A stretch of DNA of 64,000 nt, from the NCBI GenBank assembly GCA_037447655.1, contig JBBHKE010001198.1:196179-260178 (forward strand), in the 5' to 3' direction. The notes under the pieces were generated by a model, which saw only the letters and a program-made list of their open reading frames with translations, searched no databases and was not told the origin of the DNA. Source of the stretch: Zygnema cylindricum. Its lineage: Eukaryota > Streptophyta > Zygnematophyceae > Zygnematales > Zygnemataceae. Made by a program: the position numbers and the translations under genes. This document shows positions 21,855 to 29,023 of this stretch, one piece after another; the first letter of the stretch is position 1; every line of letters begins with the position of its first letter.

Positions 21855-23018
21855 TGAAATTCTATGGGCTCCATTGCCACACAGAATTCGCAGGTCCAAA
21901 GGAAGCTAATCTAGATAGTGCCGACTCAAACTTGATATAAACCCAAATGATTGACCCCTTGACAATCAGAACCCCATTACAGCTTCACCCCTGTGAAATA
22001 AGACTTTCTGTGTGCTCAGTTCCACCACAGAATGCAAAGTTAGAATATGAGATTTGGACACATTCACCCACTTTGACTTTCCCTTAGAAATGCAGCCACC
22101 CAGGCAGGCAAAAACTCTGACCGACTACACCCCTGTATAGCCTGGACTCCCCTGAGTCCGCAGCAACAAGAATCACTGAATTTGGTCAACTGAATTGATA
22201 GTTATGGCTGGCCAAAGTTTGACATTTATACAAGGTGCTCTCTGGGAGAGGCATCTACCTACCAGAAATATTCTAAGTTCTAGTCCCTCTCTAAACCCCT
22301 TCTACTGAAGTACGGCGCCAATCACAGGACTGTACCGTACATAAAAGTACAGGCGCCGGAGTACTTTCTGTACGGAAATTGTACGACAAGACCATACGAG
22401 TGACAAATGTCACACCCAAACTTGTTATCTTGCGCTCCGGAGATTCCGCAATCCTCCAGCGCATTTCCACGTGTCATCATGAGTGGCGGCGTCAAAAAAC
22501 GCCAAGGCGGCCATTCCGGAATCTCGGCTAGCACCACGGCCGTCGATTAAATCTGGTATTCATTCTTACCCGTCGAAAATAAGTGCGCGGTATTTGTTTC
22601 GCTGTCGAAACAAATGCACGGTATCAGTTTCGCGTAAACCATACTTCACTAAACTGTTTCTATGTACTAAGGATCTTTTTGCGCCGTTAAATGAATTCGT
22701 CTACGTGTACATATTTATATAATTATCAAACCCTATATGTCCTAGCACTAGTCCTAGACTAAACGGACAAAGCTAACGGCTACATTGACGGACGGCAGGT
22801 ACCAGGATCAATTCCTGGGTCCGTCAATACTTTTAGTAAACCCATCTATTTTGTGCTAACTGTCTGCTACAAAGCTTTAGGCAGCCATGGCCCTATCACC
22901 CTACCCAGCCTTCAGTGACTACAACAAGTGTGGGGGCTTGGTAAAGGGAGTTAGAGGTAGACCGCCTCTACATTTTTCCTATTATAATACAGACCTAGAA
23001 AATACTCAAATATCAACA
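21855..23018 (-). repeat. 3' LTR (1164 bp) with tRNA-like domain
   Basis: Sense order: LTR start at 23018, tRNA-like domain 22826-22762, TATATAAATA near 22720, paired GCGCGGTAT motifs with a TTTGTTTCG/CGAAACAAA stem near 22588-22622, GTAC hairpin near 22332-22370, and terminal ATG at 21874. Confidence 0.92.
22762..22826 (+). other. tRNA-like domain in the 3' LTR
   Basis: Acceptor-like AACGGAC/GTCCGTC has six of seven pairs. The D-arm-like AGC-TAACG-GCT follows. The T-arm CCAGG-ATCAATT-CCTGG is perfect, with A at loop position 54 as in initiator tRNA. There is no clear anticodon arm. The identical copy in the 5' LTR is at 25817-25881. It lies antisense to the element, upstream of a TATA-like box. 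Confidence 0.55.
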
Positions 23019-23036
23019 CTCCCCTTATTTTCTAGT
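23019..23036 (-). promoter_or_regulatory. Polypurine tract
   Basis: On the - strand AAAATAAGGGGAG lies directly before the 3' LTR start TGTTGATA and just after the gag stop codon. It is the expected primer for plus-strand DNA synthesis. Confidence 0.75.
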
Positions 23037-24929
23037 CTATTTTTCTTTCGACTTCCTCACACAAATAAACACGCACTCTCTTTCCCTTTTTCTCTTTTTA
23101 TTTCTTTTCCTTTTCTTTTCATAAAACTTTAAGAAAATACTCTCGTATTTAACACAGTGCATTAGATGAACTGAAATAGTTATTGCATCACATATTTTAT
23201 TTAACATCCCACTTTTCATAAATCCGAGCAAAGATTTTATCCACCTCATCACTTTTTCATCCACACACAAACCGGTTTCCCTCTTGCAATCCAAACAGCC
23301 AGCCCCATCTCCAATTTGCAACACACACCCTGAGGCTAACCCTTTTACAGGCACACCTTCATAAATGCCATCACTCCCTTTAGTGATGTCAAACCCGTCA
23401 CCCCCAAAACATGAGCTTTCCTCACTCTCTTCCATGGATTTCTTTCCACTCTCACTTTCTAAATTTATTCCCAATAAATATTTCTCCTCCCCTAAACCTT
23501 TCATTAAATATTCCTCTTCTCCCCTATCTTTTAAAACCCCTTCTAGTTTCACTTCTCCCCTTTCCTCGTAATCCGTTGAAGTCTCCCTTTCCGACCAGTT
23601 TTCTAATTCCAAACTACCTATAAAATTATCCTCTTTAATTTTATTTTTCCCATTTTCACTTATTGATCCTAGTTCTGACTTTCTCATTTCTAAGTCATAC
23701 ACTTTACACTCCTCCACATCCTCAAGTACCTCCTCTCTCTTTACTTCCCTTATACCTCCAAAAGCACACTGTTGCCTTCGTGGAATTTCTGTGTACTTTT
23801 CTCTCTTCTCCATTCTACCGATGTGAAGAAGCTCCAAGATTTTTTCATCCTCTTTCTCCTCTTCCCCTTCTTCCTCCTCATTCACACTCCAACTTCTAAG
23901 TTCTTCCAAACGAGGACACTCCTCCATATAGTGACCCGGTTTCCTACAAGCGAAGCAAACCCCCTTTTTCAAAGTTCCCCTTTCTTTTCCTCTCCCTCTC
24001 CTTCCACCGAAGTTTCGATAAGGTTTACCTTTGTCCTTCTTCCTTTCATCACGCTTCCGCTCGTCACCGTCGTTCCTCATATCACGCTTCCGCCAGTCAC
24101 CACCAGCTGTAAATGCAGTCACCCTCTCACTTCCCCTACGAAGCTCCAAGGTGCTTTCCCTCACAAGAATTATCCCCATGGTAATGCTCCAAGTCCATGA
24201 GGAGACATCCATTCCCTGCATACGGTAAATGATGTCTTCGTACTCATATGGGAGCTTCATGATTAGTGTATTAATCTTTCTCTCCTCAGATTCTACATAT
24301 CCCGCACTAGCAAGCTCAACATATAACGCAGCAATATCATTGCAAAACTCTATCATGCTACCGCCTTTATAAACATAGGCCTCTATTTCCTGTTTTACTA
24401 ACTGCTGCCTCTGTATAGTCTCACTCTTATAAATCTGAATTAGTGTGTCCCAAATTTCCGACGACTTGGTTAGATTTAAAAGAGTGATAGCTATAGACTT
24501 AGACACATATCTAAGTATGAGATGTTTTGCTATAGTGTTTTTATATTCCCAAATTTTTCTATCATTTTCTTCGGTTTTTGGTTCAGTTATAACCCCCACA
24601 AGTGGAACCGTAGCCGAGAGCCTAGCTCCCCTCACCATAGGTGTCCCTTTATCCTTCTCCCCTATTTCCCCTTCCACGGTAATGATTTTCCCTTCACCTT
24701 CCGTTGCATCTGAACTCCGGTTGGTTTTCTGGGCAGCCTCAGATGATTCTCCATAGTGAGCTCCACCAAAGCCGGGTGGCGGACACCTCACTTGTCCCGA
24801 AACAATTCCCCACAAGTGCTTCTCGAAAAGCAATCCCTCCATCGTGAACTCCCAATAAGTGAAGTCTGTTCCATCAAACATAGGCACCCTAGATGGTGGG
24901 CCCATAACCTGAAATTCTATGGGCTCCAT
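23037..24929 (-). CDS. Gag polyprotein with long C-terminal extension (630 aa)
   Basis: This is the sole protein of the young element. The ATG at 24929 lies 20 bp inside the 5' LTR; an upstream GTG gives a slightly longer frame but is not a plant start. Translation crosses the PBS as FQVMGPP. In order: MFDGTDFTYWEF (residue about 17), an acidic linker, the Gag core EYKNTIAKHLILRYVSK to KQEIEAYVYKGG (about 127-190), IMKLPYEYEDI, a basic RG-rich stretch (about 285-320), and a CCHC knuckle CFACRKPGHYMEEC (Cys325, Cys328, His333, Cys338). An acidic region runs about 343-480. A module GFDITKGSD...GDGAGCLDCKRE...RWIKSLLGF (about 510-572) follows, then a Lys/Arg-rich tail. The extension is not protease, integrase or RT and I do not recognise it. 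A copy of the module survives at 16150-16557. The frame fills the whole internal region. Confidence 0.88.
   Translation of the reverse strand: MEPIEFQVMGPPSRVPMFDGTDFTYWEFTMEGLLFEKHLWGIVSGQVRCPPPGFGGAHYGESSEAAQKTNRSSDATEGEGKIITVEGEIGEKDKGTPMVRGARLSATVPLVGVITEPKTEENDRKIWEYKNTIAKHLILRYVSKSIAITLLNLTKSSEIWDTLIQIYKSETIQRQQLVKQEIEAYVYKGGSMIEFCNDIAALYVELASAGYVESEERKINTLIMKLPYEYEDIIYRMQGMDVSSWTWSITMGIILVRESTLELRRGSERVTAFTAGGDWRKRDMRNDGDERKRDERKKDKGKPYRNFGGRRGRGKERGTLKKGVCFACRKPGHYMEECPRLEELRSWSVNEEEEGEEEKEDEKILELLHIGRMEKREKYTEIPRRQQCAFGGIREVKREEVLEDVEECKVYDLEMRKSELGSISENGKNKIKEDNFIGSLELENWSERETSTDYEERGEVKLEGVLKDRGEEEYLMKGLGEEKYLLGINLESESGKKSMEESEESSCFGGDGFDITKGSDGIYEGVPVKGLASGCVLQIGDGAGCLDCKRETGLCVDEKVMRWIKSLLGFMKSGMLNKICDAITISVHLMHCVKYESIFLKFYEKKRKRNKKRKRERECVFICVRKSKEK
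24894..24909 (-). promoter_or_regulatory. Primer-binding site (internal initiator tRNA-Met type)
   Basis: The + strand here reads TGGTGGGCCCATAACC, the same as the anticodon arm of plant initiator tRNA-Met from before the anticodon to position 40. The element RNA is therefore complementary over 16 nt. It lies directly after the 5' LTR and inside the gag frame. Confidence 0.8.
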
Positions 24930-26073
24930 TGCCACACAGAATTCGCAGGTCCAAAGGAAGCTAATCTAGATAGTGCCGACTCAAACTTGATATAAACCCA
25001 AATGATTGACCCCTTGACAATCAGAACCCCATTACAGCTTCACCCCTGTGAAATAAGACTTTCTGTGTGCTCAGTTCCACCACAGAATGCAAAGTTAGAA
25101 TATGAGATTTGGACACATTCACCCACTTTGACTTTCCCTTAGAAATGCAGCCACCCAGGCAGGCAAAAACTCTGACCGACTACACCCCTGTATAGCCTGG
25201 ACTCCCCTGAGTCCGCAGCAACAAGAATCACTGAATTTGGTCAACTGAATTGATAGTTATGGCTGGCCAAAGTTTGACATTTATACAAGGTGCTCTCTGG
25301 GAGAGGCATCTACCTACCAGAAATATTCTAAGTTCTAGTCCCTCTCTAAACCCCTTCTACTGAAGTACGGCGCCAATCACAGGACTGTACCGTACATAAA
25401 AGTACAGGCGCCGGAGTACTTTCTGTACGGAAATTGTACGACAAGACCATACGAGTGACAAATGTCACACCCAAACTTGTTATCTTGCGCTCCGGAGATT
25501 CCGCAATCCTCCAGCGCATTTCCACGTGTCATCATGAGTGGCGGCGTCAAAAAACGCCAAGGCGGCCATTCCGGAATCTCGGCTAGCACCACGGCCGTCG
25601 ATTAAATCTGGTATTCATTCTTACCCGTCGAAAATAAGTGCGCGGTATTTGTTTCGCTGTCGAAACAAATGCGCGGTATCAGTTTCGCGTAAACCATACT
25701 TCACTAAACTGTTTCTATGTACTAAGGATCTTTTTGCGCCGTTAAATGAATTCGTCTACGTGTACATATTTATATAATTATCAAACCCTATATGTCCTAG
25801 CACTAGTCCTAGACTAAACGGACAAAGCTAACGGCTACATTGACGGACGGCAGGTACCAGGATCAATTCCTGGGTCCGTCAATACTTTTAGTAAACCCAT
25901 CTATTTTGTGCTAACTGTCTGCTACAAAGCTTTAGGCAGCCATGGCCCTATCACCCTACCCAGCCTTCAGTGACTACAACAAGTGTGGGGGCTTGGTAAA
26001 GGGAGTTAGAGGTAGACCGCCTCTACATTTTTCCTATTATAATACAGACCTAGAAAATACTCAAATATCAACA
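24910..26073 (-). repeat. 5' LTR (1164 bp)
   Basis: A near-perfect copy of 21855-23018. It contains the gag start codon (24929), a second tRNA-like domain (25817-25881) and the same hairpins. Confidence 0.92.
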
Positions 26074-26110
26074 TAAAAATGCATGTATTACAGGGAATTT
26101 CAGAGATTGA

Positions 26111-26845
26111 TGGGACAACACCCTAGTTCAAACCCCAACGAGAAAGGAATCAAGTGTTTTCGTGAGTGAGAGACAAGACTCGACAAATGACAAAAGGCAT
26201 ACACCGTGTGTTGACAAATTTATGTATTTACCGACCTTCTGTGCTGTTTGGAATGGAGTAAAGGAGGAGGTGACAGAAAAGGATTTAGTGTTTGTCCCTT
26301 TTCCAGACATCAGATTAGTGAGTAACAAAGAGTTACAGGAGGAAGAGTTGTTTGAAGTAAGAGAAATTAGAGGAAGTGAAGGTCACTTGCAAGTGGAAGC
26401 CGAAAAACACTTACACATAAAAACTAATAAACTAAACCCAGTTTTTTTAGAAGGACCGGCCGAAGATATGAAGAAAACTGGAATTAAGAATGAGGTGTAT
26501 AATGTGGAAACTGGTGGAAGGAGTTATGTCACCAAAGATAGTGTGGTGAAGGACGAAAGAGAGAAAGACACGATTTCTGTGATCTTATCAGATGAAAAAC
26601 CTGTGAGTGAAAATTGCTTACAAGAAAGTTTGCTAACTAAAGTAAGAGGAGTTGAAGGAAGTGATGGACACTTAGAAGCAGGAACTAGAAATAAGGTGGC
26701 CGTGAAAATTGGTGAACTAGGAGAAAAACAAAGAAAAATTGTTCAGAAAATTGGAGTGAGAAGAGATGTTTGTGGGAGTGAAAAATGTAATAGAAATGCA
26801 AAAGTTAAAAGAGTGCAGCTGAAAAAGAAGAAGAATCACAATTAA
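26111..26845 (+). CDS. In-frame extension of gag beyond one TGA (244 codons)
   Basis: After the gag TGA (26108-26110) the same frame stays open to 26845. A separate start would have to use the ATG at 26222. The product is charged. Two stretches are related and look like an internal duplication: ELQEEELFEVREIRGSEGHL (about 26327) and CLQESLLTKVRGVEGSDGHL (about 26617). The end is a Lys-rich tail. A short frame at 26856-27083 continues the basic character and repeats an NCDRNA/KCNRNA motif, so the original extension was probably longer and suffered a frameshift near 26845. It has the same layout as the C-terminal half of the gag at 23037-24929. Function unknown; expression would need readthrough or an earlier sense codon at the TGA. 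Confidence 0.5.
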   Translation, partial: WDNTLVQTPTRKESSVFVSERQDSTNDKRHTPCVDKFMYLPTFCAVWNGVKEEVTEKDLVFVPFPDIRLVSNKELQEEELFEVREIRGSEGHLQVEAEKHLHIKTNKLNPVFLEGPAEDMKKTGIKNEVYNVETGGRSYVTKDSVVKDEREKDTISVILSDEKPVSENCLQESLLTKVRGVEGSDGHLEAGTRNKVAVKIGELGEKQRKIVQKIGVRRDVCGSEKCNRNAKVKRVQLKKKKNHN

Positions 26846-28027
26846 AATATCTCAGATGAATGAAGTTGATGGAAGTAGCAAATCTATGGAGAAAAACATA
26901 AAGGTGAAACAGAAAACTAGTATTTTTGACATTAAACGAGTAGAAAATTGTGACAGAAATGCAAACCTTCAAACAAGACAAAAGATCATGAAGAGAACAA
27001 AAAGAAGATGTAATATTCAAAGGATCAAGGGTAGAAGAAAACATGTTCAGAAAGTGATCAAGATAAGAGAGCGGGAGAAATGATTTTTTGGAGTACATTT
27101 TTGAAAAATGTGAATTTAGAGAAATCTTAATTTTAGAAAAACTTATATTCCAGACATGTCTTATAAAGACAACTTCGTTTGGCATTCGATTTGTTATTGG
27201 TAGGATTTTAGATTTGTAATCTTCCATGTTGAGTTAGTTGAAGAGAAACAAAAAGATTTATTTATGTATTTTTTTTTTTTAAGACGAAGGAGAAAGTGGA
27301 AGCAATGACTTGTTCAGGGAGGAAAATTTCGAAAGACATGGCAGAGCGTAGCGAAAGCAGTGGAGAATCATCGGAAGAAGTTCGCGTCGAGAACAGTGAC
27401 ACAGCATAGTGGCGTAGCGAAAGGAGTGGTGATGTATGACACTTACACGCTGACTTTTCTATTCCACGTGCACGCAACTAAATATTCAGGGGTTATGCAT
27501 TCATGGCGTAAGGGGAGCTATTACAGGACACTTTTTGCAAAAAGGCAGCAAACGACTGGGAAATGGCAGAGGGCAGCAGGAGCAATGGCGACGTCGGCAA
27601 AGCACTGGTGATGTGTTGTTTTTCCTAAATTTATTGTATGATGAACAGTGGAGATTGATACAGAATTTTGAATATTTAAATATTTTTTTTTTATTCTTTT
27701 GTTTATCTATTAGAGTATAAACATTTGCGTACAATATGGACTAATGAGTGTAAAGCTTTACGGGAGTGTAGAATTTGAACGCTTTAGTCTCAGTAGACGA
27801 GGCTATGAGGAGGAAGTTAAAGGTGAAAAAGAGCAGCAGAGCAGTACACGCTGCACTTTGTTTTCATACTGCGCTGCGATGTCAAACTAGCGCAGCGTAG
27901 CACCATAGCAGTACACGCTGCACTTTGTATTCATACTGCGCTGCGATGTCAAACTAGCGCAGCGTAACAACATAGCATTACACGCTGCATATTTTTTTGG
28001 GTGCACGAAACTAAATTTTCGGGGGAG
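26846..28027 (+). other. Non-coding 3' internal region and polypurine tract
   Basis: After a short basic frame (26856-27083) the sequence looks non-coding. The 67-bp hairpin duplications lie at 27841-27990. The tract GGGGGAG (28021-28027) directly precedes the 3' LTR and is the likely plus-strand primer. Confidence 0.6.
27841..27990 (+). repeat. Tandem 67-bp units, each with a CGCTGCG/CGCAGCG hairpin
   Basis: Two full units (27841-27907 and 27908-27974) differ at a few bases, and a partial third follows. Each contains ACACGCTGCA and a seven-pair stem CGCTGCG/CGCAGCG separated by about 12 nt. They sit about 40 bp upstream of the polypurine tract. Confidence 0.85.
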
Positions 28028-28990
28028 TGTTGTTTTGAAAAGTCAGTTTCGTGCGTAACTGCTAATTGGATTTAATATGGAGGTTTGAATAGATTCACGG
28101 ATTGGGGGAGCGAACGGATTGATAATTAAAGTTACGTAAAAGACTCATTCAGTGGTGTGAACAAGCAATGACAAATGAACGGCGGATCGCGAAGCGATCC
28201 GATGTAAAATAAACGGAATGTTGAAATAGGCGCCGTCGGTACGGAGCAGCTGCGATGCAGTTATGTCAACGCAGTTGCGGCTATTTTTATGATCCGTACG
28301 GAAAGCGCAGCCAGCGCAGCTAGCGCAACTACGGATAGTATGAATAGGATAGATTTCAAGTAATGATGATTAAACGATAGTGGTAGCTTAGTGGTTGCTT
28401 AGTGGTAGCTTAGTTTTTGACATACGAAGAGTACGGTGTAAATATTACTGTACAACAGAGGTTTGTCCTTTTGACTAGTTAGGTTATTAGAGTAGATACA
28501 GTACGGCTGGTATGCCTCCGTACTCTGAGTATAACTTGCAGGACTTAGATTATTTTATGTATCGCAGTCAAGTTAATCAAAGTAATGGCAAACTGTTTTC
28601 TGCATCTTTGACCTGTTGGTGTGATCACTCTGATTGGTGTTTTCATGTGAAACTTTGTGGAGTTATTCTATGATATAGAATCTATATGTGTGTGATGTTT
28701 CATTGTATTTCAGTATTTCTGTAAGATTCTGTGAACAGTCTAAGTGGTTAGTTTGTGAAGCTGTCAGCTATTTTTGGGAAACTCTGGAGCCTATATCTTC
28801 TAGATCCCTTGGTGGATTTGGCTGTAACTTTGGGGGTTTACATTATATATGGTATACTGCATATCGGTGCAGTTTGAGACCATTTCGTTTAGTGTGGAGT
28901 AATCTGTGTCGTCTGAAACACAGCTGTTTTAAAGGTAGTCTGTGGGTGTTTCTGTGAGTAATCCATGGCTGAAATAAGCTATGGACAACA
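28028..28990 (+). repeat. 3' LTR (963 bp)
   Basis: Same family and ends as 20210-21162, with scattered substitutions and a small AGCTAGCGC expansion near 28317. The LTR-terminal ATG is at 28965. ATCTT follows at 28991. Confidence 0.88.
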
Positions 28991-29023
28991 ATCTTCAGTG
29001 CCAGCAGTTGTCTCAGAACAATA

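Larger units (their letters stand above)
21855..26073 (-). mobile_element. Intact young gag-only LTR retrotransposon, TSD TAAAA
   Basis: Two 1164-bp LTRs (24910-26073 as 5' and 21855-23018 as 3') differ by one base that I can see (22616 A against 25671 G). TAAAA flanks the element (21850-21854 and 26074-26078). The internal region is only about 1.9 kb, and a single open gag frame fills it from inside the 5' LTR to within about 20 bp of the 3' LTR. Termini are TGTTGATATT...AGAATTTCA. It matches the TR-GAG type of non-autonomous plant element. Near-identical LTRs and an open frame indicate recent movement. Confidence 0.92.
20210..28990 (+). mobile_element. Gag-type LTR retrotransposon, TSD ATCTT, itself interrupted
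   Basis: LTRs at 20210-21162 and 28028-28990 have perfect TGTTG...CAACA ends, and ATCTT lies on both sides (20205-20209 and 28991-28995). Inside, in order, are a PBS, gag with a zinc knuckle, an in-frame TGA, a long C-terminal extension, about 1 kb of non-coding DNA with duplicated hairpins, and a purine tract GGGGGAG. A 4219-bp element is inserted near the end of gag. Without it the element is about 4.6 kb. It has no protease, integrase or RT, so it depends on an autonomous partner. Confidence 0.88.
19327..29023 (+). mobile_element. Solo LTR split by a nested retrotransposon, TSD GTGGG
   Basis: The outer pieces 19327-20209 and 28996-29023 join into one LTR (TGTTG to CAATA) flanked by GTGGG (19322-19326 and 29024-29028). 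It matches the uninterrupted solo LTR at 33890-34709. That copy shows the pre-insertion sequence ACTGCTGCATCTTCAGTGCC, while here the ATCTT is duplicated by the nested element. A unit of about 68 bp is duplicated in tandem at 19378-19512. ATGACTACTGCTGCATC (20182) is an LTR-borne start codon. Confidence 0.85.

Noticed and set aside
22322-22722. Paired 71-aa and 79-aa frames repeated at 25377-25777
   Set aside because: They lie within the LTR and are identical only because the LTRs are identical.
23365-24756. + strand frames opposite the young gag
   Set aside because: Antisense shadows of the 630-codon gag frame.
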